Positions 8,155 to 17,948 are shown, counted from the stretch's first letter. The stretch is DNA of 64,000 bases from Singulisphaera sp045290345 (GCF_045290345.1 NZ_CP155447.1:6262001-6326000), one strand, 5' to 3'. Numbers and translations: made by a program. Notes: generated from the sequence alone by a model not told the origin.

Positions 8155-11100
8155 TCAGTGCCCTCCCGCACTGTGGTCATGCCCCCCTGACTGATAGAGT
8201 TCGCTCTTGGGGTTCGCTCGCGAGGCGATGTAGGCGACGAGGTCGAGGATTTCCTCACGCGTCAGTTTGTCGAGCAAGCCCTTGGGCATGATCGAGATCG
8301 GCGACTTGGCTCGCTCGGCGATCTCCGAAGGCTTCAGCACGACGGGCGCCGTCTTGGCCAGCGGGTTCTCGATCAACTTCAATTGGTTCGGGGTCTCCTC
8401 GAGGATCAGGCCGGTGAGGACCTTGCCCGACTCGGTGGCCAGGGTATAGGCCTGGAACTTTTCGTTGATCTTGGCCGATGGCTCGAGGATTTCGCGAAGA
8501 ATGTCGGCGGGCGTGAGCTTGGAGTCGAGCTTCGTCAGGTCGGGGCCGAACTCCTGGCCGGCTCCGTCGACCTTGTGGCAGGCGATACAGGTGGCCACCT
8601 GGAAGATCTGCTTCCCGTTGCTGAAGGAGCGGCCGGAGGCCAGCGGCGCCACGGCTGAGACCAGGTCTTCGAACTTCCACTCCTTGCGCGGTCGGTTGGA
8701 TTTGAGCAAGTCATCCTTGATCGGCAACGGATTCTTGGCGAGGTAGGACTCGGGATCGGCCAGATACTCGTCAAGGTCGGCGACGACGTAGAGCGAGCCG
8801 TACATGCGTCTCCAGTGCCCCGGATAGGTGCAGACATAAGGATAAACACCAGGCTGGCTCGGCGCGGTGAACGCGAGCGTCTGCGACTCCCGGGGTTGGA
8901 GCAGACGGCTCGCCAGGATCACTCCCTTCGAGGAAGGAACATAGTTTCTCGCAAGGGCCCCAGGATCGGTCGCCGTGGATTCCCCGAGCAATCCGACTTC
9001 CTCGAGGGTTCCGGGCTCGATCACGACGACGTTGTGCGGCATCAGGTCGTTGTTCTCGAAGCGAATCTCGACCGGCTTGCCGGCGTTGACCGCGAGGCGT
9101 TCCTTGTCGAAAAGCATCTGCTCGGGCAACGTCCCCAGCCGGATGATGCGCACGCCAAGCTCGCCGAGTTCCTTGCGGATCCGCTTCGCTTGCTCGAGGG
9201 GGAGCTTCGAGGCCAGGGCGTCGGCCAGTTGGAGAGCGTCGAGCGCCGCCGGGTTGGTGCGATCGGCGGCCGGAATCGTGCGGACGTGGGCGATGAGGCG
9301 ATCCAGGAGCGGTCGGGCTTCGGCCTCGGGCCAGTCGGCGGCCGGGATCCGTTGAAGGGCCTGGATCGCGGCTGGGCGATCGATCCCTTCGCTGACGAAT
9401 CGGGCCAAGCTCTTGAAGGTTTGCGCCTCCTGGCCGCGAACGTAGGTGAGGGCATTCATCGCCGCGCGGCGGATGATATCCTCGGGGCCTCCCCCACTCA
9501 GCTTGTAAGTCAGCCTGGCGGTGGTGGCCGGTTGCTTGCTTTTCTCGAGCACGACGTTCCTGAGGCCGTCGAGGATGGTGAGGTTGAAGTTATCGAGCCG
9601 CTTCCCAAGATTACCATCGGTCCGGTTGTAGATGATGATCGAGTCGAGGGGTTGCTCGGCCCCGAGGTCAACCTCCCACCACGGATTCGGCGTGTTCTCC
9701 TCGGAATGGGTCTGACCGTTGGAGCTGAAGTCGCCGACCCGGTTGCCGTCGATGGCCCGCTTCGCCTCGCCACGGTTGGAGGTATTCTTCTGAGACGCTT
9801 TCCCCGCGGGGGCCAGGTTGCGGCCGTCGCTCATCACTTCGACCTCGGCCAGGGTCAGGGTTCTTTGCCGCCCTGGCAGCTCGATCCGCACATAACGGCC
9901 GTAAGTCCCTTTGGCCTGGGATGCGGATGAGGCGAGCGACTTGGGCAGGCCGTTCAAGAGCGGTTCGACCTTGGGATAGAGGCTCGCCCGCAAGCCCGGG
10001 TCGCGAATCAAGGGCATCGCCCCCAGCAAGTCCCGGAGCGCGGGCACCGATTTCTCGCCCAGCGCCCAGGCTTTCTCGACGTTCACGTCGGCAGCGATCA
10101 GGGCCACGAAGCCGAGCTGGCGAGTGACCGGCAAGACCGACTGAATCGCCATCGCTTCGAGGTCGCCACGGACACCAGCCAGTTCGGTGACGCTCCGGCC
10201 GGTGAGCAGGCGGGCGAGATCGAAGACGACGCTCTCGTCCCGGTCCCCCTTCTGGCCGTCCTGGCTCCGGATGGCGTCGATCAGGACTCGAAGCTCTGGC
10301 TTGTTCTCGCGTTTGGCAAGGCCGGTCAACGCCTCGCGGCGGACCTCGTCACGAATCCCCTTACGGAAGAGCAGCTCGAGTTCAACCCCACGGTCCCGCT
10401 TCATCTTGAGCAACTCATCCGTACCGATGTTCTTGAGGATGAACCGGGCGCCGGCGGCGGTGGTGAAGGCGATCGGCTGTCCCTTGGCGATGGCGTTCTT
10501 CCAGTACGGGTCGAGCGCCTTCCTCGTCTCGCCACTCGTGTACTCGAGGAACTCGTCGAGCGGATGCTCGGCCGCGATGAGCGGGATTTCGATCGCCTCG
10601 GGCACCTTGAAGAAGCTGGCCGCGCGGATCGCCTCGAGACGGACGCGGGGGTAAGTGTCGGCCGCCTGCGTCTTGAGGAGCTCGAGCGCCTCGGGCACCC
10701 GGTCACGCCAGTAGCAGAGGACTCGGGTCGCCGCCGCTCGGGCGCGGAAGTCGGGGGAACGGAGCACTCGCTTGAGCAGGTCGATATTCACCGTGTTGTG
10801 GTACTGATGAACCCAGAGGGCTTCGAGGACGTGGTGCTCATAGTCTGGGTCGGTCTTATCGAGGCTGGCCACCCACTTGCTGATCGGAGCCAGAACTTCC
10901 TCGGTCGGCCGCGCCCCCAGTTCGGTTTTGACCCGGTAGCGGACACGGTCCTCGGGCTCCTTGAGCAGGTCGAGCAGTGTCTCGACGGGCTCACCCGCGA
11001 TCTTGGGTGACTTCAGAAGCGGGCGGCCCTCGGCGGTGATCCGATAAACGCGGCCGTGCAGGCGGTCCCGGCTCGGGTCGCGCAAGTTGTGCTGCATGTG

Positions 11101-13167
11101 GCCGATGATCGGGTTCTGCCAGTCGAGAAAGTAGATCGCACCATCAGGGCCGATCTCGACATCCGAAGGGCGGAAGTTCAGGTCCGACGAGGAGAGGATC
11201 GGCTCGAGCTCCGTACCGGAGAGGCTGGCGTCGTTATCTTCGATCTTGTACTGAAGGATGCCCTGAAACCCGATGACGTTGGGCACGAGCAGGTTCCCCT
11301 GCATCGACTCGGGAAAGTGCCGGCTCGAGAGCGTTTCGAGGCCCGGGCAAGGCCGGGTGCGCTGCTTGTAGACCGAGGGGGCACGGCCATGCTTTTCGGG
11401 AAAGTCGAGGTGGCCGGAGAAGAGAGTGCCGTGATAAGGCACGGCCCCGGTGCCGTCGGTCACGATGTCCTGACCCCAGCGGTCGAAGACATGGCCGTGC
11501 GGGTTGGCGAACGAGTAGCTGACGTAGACATCGAATTTCTGGGTACGCGGCTCGTAGCGAAAGACCCCGGCATTAATACAACGCTCAGAGGGAGCGTACG
11601 GCGTTTCGACCTGGGTATGGTGGAACGTCCCCTCCTGGAAATAGAGCGCACCGCCCGGGTCGAGCAAGAAGCTATTGGACGTGTGGTGGGTATCGGCCGA
11701 GTCGAGCCCGCTGAGGACGCGTTGTCGGACGTCGGCCTTGTCGTCGCCGTCAGTATCCTTGAGGAAGACGAGGTCGGGCGCCTGCGCGACATAGACACCG
11801 CCGTTGGCGAACTCGAATCCGGTCGGGCAGTGCAAATGGTCGGCGAACGTTTTCACCGAGTCGGCCTTGCCGTCTCCGTCGGTGTCTTCAAAAATCAAGA
11901 GTTTGTCATTCATCTCCTCCTTGGGCTTCCAGTGAGGATAGGTCGGCCAGACCGCGACCCAGAGTCTGCCTTTGGGGTCGAATGACATCTGCACCGGCTT
12001 GGCCAGCAGCGGGAACTCTTTCTCGGAGGCGAACAGGTTGACCTTCAGCCCTTTGGCGACGGTCATCGTCCGGATCTCTTCTTCGCCATCCAGGAAGATA
12101 TGCTCGCCGTTGGGCCCCTTCCCCGGCTTGTTCGTGATGACGGGGATGAAGGGAGGAGTGTTGATGTCGTCAACTTTCAGATCGCCCCCCTTGGCGACCG
12201 CCCAGATCCGCTGGTCACGGTTGCCGGTCATCACGTCGAGGACTTTCATCTCGCGCTGGGCGACCACGCGGTTGGTCTGGCCGTCGGTGAACTTCAGGTC
12301 AGCTCGACCGCCGTAGATCGAGTAGCCGTCGACCGTCCGGTAGCGGTTGAACCAGTGAAAGGCCTTGTCCACGACCGCGTTGCGCAGCCGCTCCAGCTCG
12401 GCCGGGTCGCGTTTCGGCGCGGGGCCGTCGGGAAAGAGGGCCTCGTCGATCACACGGGCAAGCTCTCGGTTGCCCTCTTCATTGAGGTGGACGCCATTGA
12501 TCGTCAACGCCTTTTCACTTTTTTTATAAATTTCACTTGTCGGTGTGAATAGATCGACGAACAACACGCCATGAGCTCGGGCGACTTCGCGCATGGCGGC
12601 GGTGTACAGCTTCAGCCGTGCATTGTTCTCGGCGCCGTCGGGAAGGTTGGGTTGGTGCAGGTTCTCGTGCGCGATGGGCGAGAAAAGGACGAGCCGGGGC
12701 GCCTCTTTCCCATTGTATTTTTGAGCAAGTGAATGCTTGATGAAGTTCGTGAGTTCTTCCTTGTACGCATCGAGCCCCGCTTGTCCCGCGAACGACTCGT
12801 TGTAGCCGAAGAAGGCGAAGATGACGTCGGCCTTGGTGAAGGTCAGCCAGTGGTCGGGCGTGCCGAAGTCCTTCGAGCGAATTCTGCGTGAGAGGTCGAT
12901 CTCATCTCCCGAGAAGCCCAGGTTGCGGACGACCAAGTCGCGGTCCGGAAATCGACTGTAGAGATAAGTCTCGAGCCAGCCGTCGTGCTGCATCCGGTCC
13001 GCGAGCGTGTTCCCGATCAGGCTGATATGGTCCCCGGGCCGGACCTCGAGCGACCCGGCCGCCTGAGCGAATGGGCCCTGGAGCAGTGTGATCCCGGTGA
13101 GGAGCACGGCAAACCGTTTGAGGGAGAGTCGCGAGCGAGAGGTTGGAGAGTCGAGGAGTCGGTCCAT
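8155..13167 (-). CDS. Multidomain heme protein: SGNH - propeller dehydrogenase - HEAT - discoidin - cupredoxin - cytochrome c
   Basis: 1670 aa with an N-terminal signal peptide (hydrophobic residues 17-37). Domains by position: SGNH hydrolase-like, about 36-250 (DHISLIGNTLADR, VFAFFGYNES-type block); membrane-bound dehydrogenase beta-propeller of the planctomycete type, about 360-720 (FDPKGRLWVAVWPTYPHW, DTDGDGKADSVKTF); HEAT repeats, about 740-955; F5/8C discoidin-like, about 1095-1220 (NPWWEVDLGAEQPLDSIIIY); cupredoxin-like, about 1350-1460 (MPHNVVVIEPGT ... YVCTYPGHWRRM, giving His and Cys/His ligands); C-terminal heme domain with CIACH near 1527 and a later Met. The family is common in planctomycetes and probably passes electrons from sugar oxidation to heme; the substrate is unknown. 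It is divergent from the Gfo/Idh/MocA gene and ends in a clear terminator. Confidence 0.85.
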   Translation of the reverse strand: MDRLLDSPTSRSRLSLKRFAVLLTGITLLQGPFAQAAGSLEVRPGDHISLIGNTLADRMQHDGWLETYLYSRFPDRDLVVRNLGFSGDEIDLSRRIRSKDFGTPDHWLTFTKADVIFAFFGYNESFAGQAGLDAYKEELTNFIKHSLAQKYNGKEAPRLVLFSPIAHENLHQPNLPDGAENNARLKLYTAAMREVARAHGVLFVDLFTPTSEIYKKSEKALTINGVHLNEEGNRELARVIDEALFPDGPAPKRDPAELERLRNAVVDKAFHWFNRYRTVDGYSIYGGRADLKFTDGQTNRVVAQREMKVLDVMTGNRDQRIWAVAKGGDLKVDDINTPPFIPVITNKPGKGPNGEHIFLDGEEEIRTMTVAKGLKVNLFASEKEFPLLAKPVQMSFDPKGRLWVAVWPTYPHWKPKEEMNDKLLIFEDTDGDGKADSVKTFADHLHCPTGFEFANGGVYVAQAPDLVFLKDTDGDDKADVRQRVLSGLDSADTHHTSNSFLLDPGGALYFQEGTFHHTQVETPYAPSERCINAGVFRYEPRTQKFDVYVSYSFANPHGHVFDRWGQDIVTDGTGAVPYHGTLFSGHLDFPEKHGRAPSVYKQRTRPCPGLETLSSRHFPESMQGNLLVPNVIGFQGILQYKIEDNDASLSGTELEPILSSSDLNFRPSDVEIGPDGAIYFLDWQNPIIGHMQHNLRDPSRDRLHGRVYRITAEGRPLLKSPKIAGEPVETLLDLLKEPEDRVRYRVKTELGARPTEEVLAPISKWVASLDKTDPDYEHHVLEALWVHQYHNTVNIDLLKRVLRSPDFRARAAATRVLCYWRDRVPEALELLKTQAADTYPRVRLEAIRAASFFKVPEAIEIPLIAAEHPLDEFLEYTSGETRKALDPYWKNAIAKGQPIAFTTAAGARFILKNIGTDELLKMKRDRGVELELLFRKGIRDEVRREALTGLAKRENKPELRVLIDAIRSQDGQKGDRDESVVFDLARLLTGRSVTELAGVRGDLEAMAIQSVLPVTRQLGFVALIAADVNVEKAWALGEKSVPALRDLLGAMPLIRDPGLRASLYPKVEPLLNGLPKSLASSASQAKGTYGRYVRIELPGRQRTLTLAEVEVMSDGRNLAPAGKASQKNTSNRGEAKRAIDGNRVGDFSSNGQTHSEENTPNPWWEVDLGAEQPLDSIIIYNRTDGNLGKRLDNFNLTILDGLRNVVLEKSKQPATTARLTYKLSGGGPEDIIRRAAMNALTYVRGQEAQTFKSLARFVSEGIDRPAAIQALQRIPAADWPEAEARPLLDRLIAHVRTIPAADRTNPAALDALQLADALASKLPLEQAKRIRKELGELGVRIIRLGTLPEQMLFDKERLAVNAGKPVEIRFENNDLMPHNVVVIEPGTLEEVGLLGESTATDPGALARNYVPSSKGVILASRLLQPRESQTLAFTAPSQPGVYPYVCTYPGHWRRMYGSLYVVADLDEYLADPESYLAKNPLPIKDDLLKSNRPRKEWKFEDLVSAVAPLASGRSFSNGKQIFQVATCIACHKVDGAGQEFGPDLTKLDSKLTPADILREILEPSAKINEKFQAYTLATESGKVLTGLILEETPNQLKLIENPLAKTAPVVLKPSEIAERAKSPISIMPKGLLDKLTREEILDLVAYIASRANPKSELYQSGGHDHSAGGH

Positions 13168-13436
13168 GGCGATCGGCCTCGGGGTTCGTTATCGTGCGAT
13201 CCAAACCCATTGTGGATCGATTAACGAGTCGGATAGGGGCATCGAACGCCTGCGAGCCGTTCAACCCTTGGTGGATTACACTCGACGACGCTCCTACCGG
13301 CAAGGACCTGACCGAGCGACCAGATGACCACTTGTCGCCGCTTGCCCCCATGGAGCCGCGGGAAATGATTCAAGGCTAACGGAAATTCGAAGGCGTGTAT
13401 GGAATCGACCCTCTCATCGCGACCCCAAGGGTTCGC

Positions 13437-13442
13437 TATAAT
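13437..13442 (+). promoter_or_regulatory. Perfect -10 hexamer (TATAAT) in the divergent promoter region
   Basis: TATAAT within GCTATAATGTCGG, 137 bases before the ATG of the oxidoreductase. No good -35 lies 17 bases upstream. The surrounding 13168-13578 gap separates two divergent genes and must hold both promoters. Confidence 0.4.
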
Positions 13443-13578
13443 GTCGGCCGCCCACGCCTGACGATCACCGACACTTTTGAGTTTCGCGACGTGCCCGCGA
13501 TTCTCGCTCTCCACCGCTCCCCATCCCGAAACCCGGGCGGGCCACCGGTCCGCCTCATCACTTTTGGAGACCAGGTCG

Positions 13579-14910
13579 ATGAGCCGACCGACGAGACGCG
13601 ACTTCCTGCGAGCCTCGGCCGCCGCGACGTCCGGTGGAATCCTGCTCCACTTTGCTGATTCCGGGTCGCGCACCATGGCCGACGAGACCAAGTCGCCGAA
13701 TGAGCGACCGCGGGTCGGTTGCATCGGTCTCGGCGGCATGGGGCGAGGTGACGCCAAGGCCGTGAAGCGCTACGGCGACATCCTGGCCGTCTGCGACGTC
13801 GACCGCGAACATGCCGAGTCCGCCAAGAACGAGAAGAGTATCGGCAATGGCAAGGCCGACATTTATGAGGACTACCGTAAGCTGCTCGACCGCAACGATA
13901 TCGATATCGTTACCATCAGCACGCCCGACCACTGGCACACCCGAATTGCCATCGCTGCCCTCCGCGCCGGTAAGGATGTTTACTGCCAGAAGCCGCTGAC
14001 CCTGACGATCGACGAAGGCAAACAGCTCCGCAAGGTCGTCGAGGAGACGAAGCGAATCGTCCAGGTCGGCACCCAGCAGCGGAGCGAAAACAAGAATATG
14101 TTCTTGACCGCGGTCGCCATGGTCCGCGACGGGCGGATCGGCAAAGTCAAACGCGTGACCTGCGCCATCGGCGGCACGCCCGACGAGGGTAAGACCTTTC
14201 GGAAGACTCAACCGCCCGCGTCGCTCAACTGGGACATGTGGCTGGGCCAAACGCCCAAGGTCGACTACATCGCCGAGCGTTGCCACAACAATTTCCGCTG
14301 GTGGTACGAGTACTCGGGCGGCAAGATCACCGACTGGGGAGCTCACCACGTCGACATCGCCCAGTGGGCCATCGGCATGGAACAATCCGGCCCCAAGACG
14401 GTCGAAGTTCTCTCCGCCGAGCACCCGGTCCCCTTCCAGAACGGAATGCCGACCGTCGATGACCGTTACAATGCGGCCACCGCGTTCCGGGTCCGCTGCC
14501 TCTTTCCCAACGAGGTGGAGCTCCTGATCCGCCACGACACGGAGAACGGTATCGAGTTCGAGGGAGAGAACGGAACCTTCTTCGTCAGTCGCAGCAAGCT
14601 GGTCGGGGAACCCGTCGACGAGCTGGCCAAGAACCCGATCCCCGAGTCGGCCTTGATCGCGCTCCGCAAAGGCAGGCGAATCGACACCCACATGGGGAAC
14701 TTCATCGAGTGCGTGCGCGACCGAGCCACACCGGTCTCCGACGTCGCTTCCCATCACCGAATGCTCACCACCTGCCACCTCGCCAACATCGCGCTCCGGC
14801 TCGGGCGAACCCTCACCTGGGACCCGGACAGCGAACAAATCGTCGGCGACCCCGACGCCAACAAGTGGCAAAGCCGCGAGCAGCGTCAAGGGTACGAGAT
14901 CCAAGCCTGA
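13579..14910 (+). CDS. Tat-exported Gfo/Idh/MocA-family oxidoreductase
   Basis: 443 aa. The start at 13579 gives a twin-arginine signal (SRPTRRDFLRASAAATSGG) with GGAGA upstream. A Rossmann domain follows: VGCIGLGGMGRGDAKAVKRY near residues 45-65, then VTISTPDHWHTRIAIAALRAGKDVYCQKPLT, the EKP-type substrate/cofactor motif here reading CQKP (Gln in place of the usual Glu). The C-terminal part carries GGKITDWGAHHVDIAQWAIG, typical of the planctomycete secreted subgroup. It is an NAD(P)-dependent sugar or inositol-type dehydrogenase by family; the substrate is not known. Export with bound cofactor fits the Tat route. It is followed by a DUF1080 gene, a frequent companion in carbohydrate loci of this phylum. 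Confidence 0.88.
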   Translation: MSRPTRRDFLRASAAATSGGILLHFADSGSRTMADETKSPNERPRVGCIGLGGMGRGDAKAVKRYGDILAVCDVDREHAESAKNEKSIGNGKADIYEDYRKLLDRNDIDIVTISTPDHWHTRIAIAALRAGKDVYCQKPLTLTIDEGKQLRKVVEETKRIVQVGTQQRSENKNMFLTAVAMVRDGRIGKVKRVTCAIGGTPDEGKTFRKTQPPASLNWDMWLGQTPKVDYIAERCHNNFRWWYEYSGGKITDWGAHHVDIAQWAIGMEQSGPKTVEVLSAEHPVPFQNGMPTVDDRYNAATAFRVRCLFPNEVELLIRHDTENGIEFEGENGTFFVSRSKLVGEPVDELAKNPIPESALIALRKGRRIDTHMGNFIECVRDRATPVSDVASHHRMLTTCHLANIALRLGRTLTWDPDSEQIVGDPDANKWQSREQRQGYEIQA

Positions 14911-14932
14911 ACGCCTCTTCGCCAGGACTGCG

Positions 14933-14984
14933 GGGCGCCCGTCCGCTCGTGTTCGATTCCGATCGAATTGCGGGCGGGGCGCCC
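14933..14984 (+). terminator. GC-rich hairpin after the oxidoreductase gene
   Basis: GGGCGCCC-GTCCGC (14933-14946) pairs with GCGGGCGGGGCGCCC (14970-14984), with one bulge. No T-run follows, so it may be a stabilising hairpin. The 14911-15290 gap contains no supported gene otherwise. Confidence 0.35.
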
Positions 14985-15290
14985 ACGGTCCCCGCCATGG
15001 CGACTTTGGCAGAGGCCGGAGTCGGGCCGAGAACGCCGGCGATCCCAAACTTCCTGTCCTCGCTACCTTCGCGAGATTCCCTTTCACGAACCAGTACGAT
15101 ATGATCCGATTCTTCGAGTGCCCCGCGCCCCGAATCACGAGCGCGTGGGTCCGACGGCTCTCCTCGTCTCGATCCGAGCATACCTTTCACGGCAAAAGAG
15201 GCATGCCTGGAGCCCCCTTCGTGGCCGAAGAGGGATGTCTGCGCGTCATCCGTTGAGGAATTGAATCCGGCCGAACGGGAGATCGAAATC

Positions 15291-15983
15291 ATGTCCTGCG
15301 TTCGTTGGGTGGTGACGGCGTCGTTGTTCGCCTGGCTCGGGGTTCCCGCGGTTGCCGAAGACTTTCGGGACCTGTTCAACGGCAAGGATCTGGATGGGTG
15401 GGTGGCCGAGGGGGTCAAGGACTTCGTGAAGGATGGCGAAACCAGACCGGTCTGGAGCGTGAAGGACGGCGAGATCCTCTGCACCGGGCAGGGATTCGGT
15501 TTTCTTCGGTACGACCGCGAGCAGTTCGCCGACTTCGTCTTCGAGGTTGAGTTCCGCATGGCTCCCAAGTGCAACAGTGGCCTGGGCATCCGCACGCGGG
15601 TCTTCGATCCCAAGAGTTCCAGGGCCACTCGCCCCTCGATCTATAGCTATGAGATCCAGTTGACCGACGATGCGGGCCAGCCGGCATCGACGCACAGCAG
15701 TGGATCGCTTTATCGGTACGTCGCTCCCAAGGAAAGCGCCATGAAGCCGGCCTTGGAGTGGAACAGGATCATCGTGGAATGCGTCGGCTCCGAGATCAAG
15801 GTCACGCTCAACGACAAGGCGATTATCGACGTCGATCAAAACACCATCGAAGCGCTCAAGAAAAAGCCGCTCAAGGGGTACGTCTGCCTCCAGAACCATG
15901 GCGGAACCATCGAGTTCCGCAACATTCGGATTCGTGAGATCAAGGGGACGAACAACCGGAGCAAGCTCTCGACCTTTCAATGA
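15291..15983 (+). CDS. DUF1080 (3-keto-disaccharide hydrolase-like) secreted protein
   Basis: 230 aa. The ATG at 15291 gives a signal peptide (MSCVRWVVTASLFAWLGVPAVA) with GGGAGA upstream; an in-frame ATG ten codons earlier has no such site. The mature part starts FRDLFNGKDLDGWV, the standard DUF1080 opening. Later come LRYDREQFADFVFEVEFR, a Gly/Asn-rich SGLGIRTR strand and the closing GTIEFRNIRIREI. The concanavalin-like fold of this family includes enzymes that hydrolyse 3-keto-glycosides and proteins of unknown role. Together with the upstream Gfo/Idh/MocA dehydrogenase it could act on oxidised sugars; that link is inference. Confidence 0.88.
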   Translation: MSCVRWVVTASLFAWLGVPAVAEDFRDLFNGKDLDGWVAEGVKDFVKDGETRPVWSVKDGEILCTGQGFGFLRYDREQFADFVFEVEFRMAPKCNSGLGIRTRVFDPKSSRATRPSIYSYEIQLTDDAGQPASTHSSGSLYRYVAPKESAMKPALEWNRIIVECVGSEIKVTLNDKAIIDVDQNTIEALKKKPLKGYVCLQNHGGTIEFRNIRIREIKGTNNRSKLSTFQ

Positions 15984-16053
15984 CTCACCCTGAAGGTGTC
16001 TGATTTCGCTGACATGCTCACCCGATCACAACATTTCGGCTCGATACCACTCC

Positions 16054-16950
16054 ATGAATACCGATCGAATCCACACTCAGCGCATTCAGACCCTCTCCTA
16101 CTGGACGCGACCGGTCACGATCGAGCCTCTACCGGGTGGCATCACCAATCACAACTACCTGGTCAGCGACGCCGGGCATCTCTACGTGGCGCGACTCTGC
16201 GTCGACAAGGCGTTGCTCGGGATCGACCGCCGCAACGAAGTCGTTTGCCACAAGGCGGCACATGGCTGCGGGATCGCCCCCGAGCTCGTCCACCAGGAAG
16301 ACGGGGTCCTCGTCACTCAGCACGTCTCGGGCCGGACTCTCGCGCCCGAGGATGTGCGTGACCTCGCCTTCATCCCTCAACTGGCCGCCGTCTTGCGAAC
16401 GCTGCACGAATCGTGGGATGAGCTCACCGGGGAGATCCTCTACTTCTCCCCCTTTCAGACTGCGCGCACGTACGCGAAAACGGCCGTTTCGCTGAACGCG
16501 CGGTTGCCGGGCGACATCGACGAACTGCTCGAAGACGCCGGCCACCTTTCCCGACAACTCGGCCTGTTCGTGCCGGTTCTCTGCCATAACGACCTGCTGG
16601 CCAGCAACATCATCATCGATGACCACGACGATCGGATCTGGCTGGTCGACTGGGAATACGCCGGAATCGGCCATCCGCTGTTTGACCTGGCGGGCATCTG
16701 CGCCAACAACGCCTTTTCGGAAGCTCAGGAACTCACGTTGCTGGAGGCTTACCGCGACACAATCAACGAGTGCGACCTCCGCGACCTCCGCATCCTCAAA
16801 ACCATGTCCTCCCTGCGTGAGGCGCTCTGGGCCGTGATCCAGACGGTGGCGTCCGACATTGATTTCGACTACGTCCGCTATGCCAACGAGAATTTCGAGG
16901 CATACCGGGAGGCAAGGAGACAGCTCAGGAGCCCCGTCACGGCCCCTTGA
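16054..16950 (+). CDS. Choline/ethanolamine kinase-like phosphotransferase
   Basis: 298 aa, cytoplasmic, no signal peptide. It shows the APH/choline-kinase fold: a glycine-containing strand LPGGITNHNYLVS near residue 30, Brenner motif CHNDLLASNII near residue 176 (catalytic Asp and Asn) and the metal-binding LVDWEYAGIGHPLFDLAG near 196-212. The N...Y...R pattern GGITNHNYLV resembles LicA/choline kinases more than aminoglycoside kinases. It lies 188 bases upstream of a phosphoethanolamine N-methyltransferase, which suggests that it phosphorylates ethanolamine or choline to feed that enzyme. The substrate remains inferred from context. Confidence 0.8.
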   Translation: MNTDRIHTQRIQTLSYWTRPVTIEPLPGGITNHNYLVSDAGHLYVARLCVDKALLGIDRRNEVVCHKAAHGCGIAPELVHQEDGVLVTQHVSGRTLAPEDVRDLAFIPQLAAVLRTLHESWDELTGEILYFSPFQTARTYAKTAVSLNARLPGDIDELLEDAGHLSRQLGLFVPVLCHNDLLASNIIIDDHDDRIWLVDWEYAGIGHPLFDLAGICANNAFSEAQELTLLEAYRDTINECDLRDLRILKTMSSLREALWAVIQTVASDIDFDYVRYANENFEAYREARRQLRSPVTAP

Positions 16951-17138
16951 GTCAACGAGGGGGACGGTTCATCCGGAAAACAAGGGCTTGGAGAAACCGG
17001 CATCTCCTAACTACAATCTTTCTTTCGCGCCCCCGGACGGGGGCCTCCCCGTTCTTAAAGAGGATTGGCCGGCAGGGGTCGGCAAACAGGACGATCCCGT
17101 CCCTGCCAGAACGGTTATCCTCGAATCGAAGGCACGCC

Positions 17139-17948
17139 ATGACGCCCCAGCAGACCTCGGATTCCTCGTCCCAGATCTACGACAACAACGGCCAGTACAC
17201 CCGTAAAGGGATCTTGCGATACGAAAGGATCTTCGGCGAAGGCTACATCAGCACCGGAGGTCACGAGACCACCCTCTACCTCTGCTCCAAGCTCGAAGGC
17301 CGACTGCTCCCCGGAGCGCGGGTGCTCGACGTGGGCTGCGGCATCGGTGGCGCCATGTTCTACCTGGCCAAGGATTACGGCTCGAAGGTCACGGGCATTG
17401 ACCTCGCGCCCATGATGATCACCATCGCCCAGGAACGGGCCGCCGAACTCAAAGACGGCACCAACGCCACGTTCCTCCTCGGCGACATCATGGAGATCCC
17501 GGCCAACGAGACGTTCGACATCATCTGGAGCCGCGACGCTCTGATGCACATCGCCGACAAAAAGGGCCTCTTCTCCCGACTCTACGACCTGCTCGAGCCG
17601 GGCGGCAAGCTCGTCATCACCGACTACGCCAAGGGCCTCGGCGCAGGCTCGCCCGAATTCCAGGCCTACGTCGCCTCGACCGGCTACGACCTGCACGACC
17701 CGGCAAGCTACGGCAAGCTCCTCGAAGCGGCCGGGTTCGTCGATGTGGTCGTCGAAGACGCGACCGACAAGTTCCTCGACATCATGAAGCGCGAGTCCGA
17801 CCGGCTGGCCGCCAATCCCGAGTCGTTCGTCAAGGAGTTCAGCGAGCAAGACCTGAACTACCTCCGCGATCGCTGGGCCATGAAGGACGGCTTCTGCAAG
17901 GCGGGCGACATGAAGTGGGGCATCTTCCAGGCCTCCAAGAGCCGCTAA
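17139..17948 (+). CDS. pmt: Phosphoethanolamine N-methyltransferase (single-domain, Plasmodium-PMT-like)
   Basis: 269 aa, close to the 266 aa of the Plasmodium enzyme. It transfers methyl groups from S-adenosylmethionine to phosphoethanolamine, giving phosphocholine. Visible features: NGQYTRKGILRYERIFGEGY then ISTGGHETT (active-site Tyr20 and the substrate loop), SAM motif VLDVGCGIGGAMFYLA (62-77), GIDLAPMM (86-93), SRDALMHI (Asp133 and His137, equivalent to the catalytic dyad) and VITDYA (Tyr163). The C-terminal MKWGIFQASKSR also matches the family. The start at 17139 is chosen because the frame upstream has no family resemblance. Together with the kinase upstream it would form the phosphobase methylation route to phosphatidylcholine, a route known in plants, nematodes and Plasmodium but sparsely documented in bacteria. 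Confidence 0.88.
   Translation: MTPQQTSDSSSQIYDNNGQYTRKGILRYERIFGEGYISTGGHETTLYLCSKLEGRLLPGARVLDVGCGIGGAMFYLAKDYGSKVTGIDLAPMMITIAQERAAELKDGTNATFLLGDIMEIPANETFDIIWSRDALMHIADKKGLFSRLYDLLEPGGKLVITDYAKGLGAGSPEFQAYVASTGYDLHDPASYGKLLEAAGFVDVVVEDATDKFLDIMKRESDRLAANPESFVKEFSEQDLNYLRDRWAMKDGFCKAGDMKWGIFQASKSR

Noticed and set aside
13558..15138. 526-codon open frame on the minus strand over the Gfo/Idh/MocA gene
   Set aside because: It is antisense to a clear enzyme gene with Tat signal and domain motifs; its sequence is Asp/Val/Gly-rich, the usual shadow of high-GC coding DNA.
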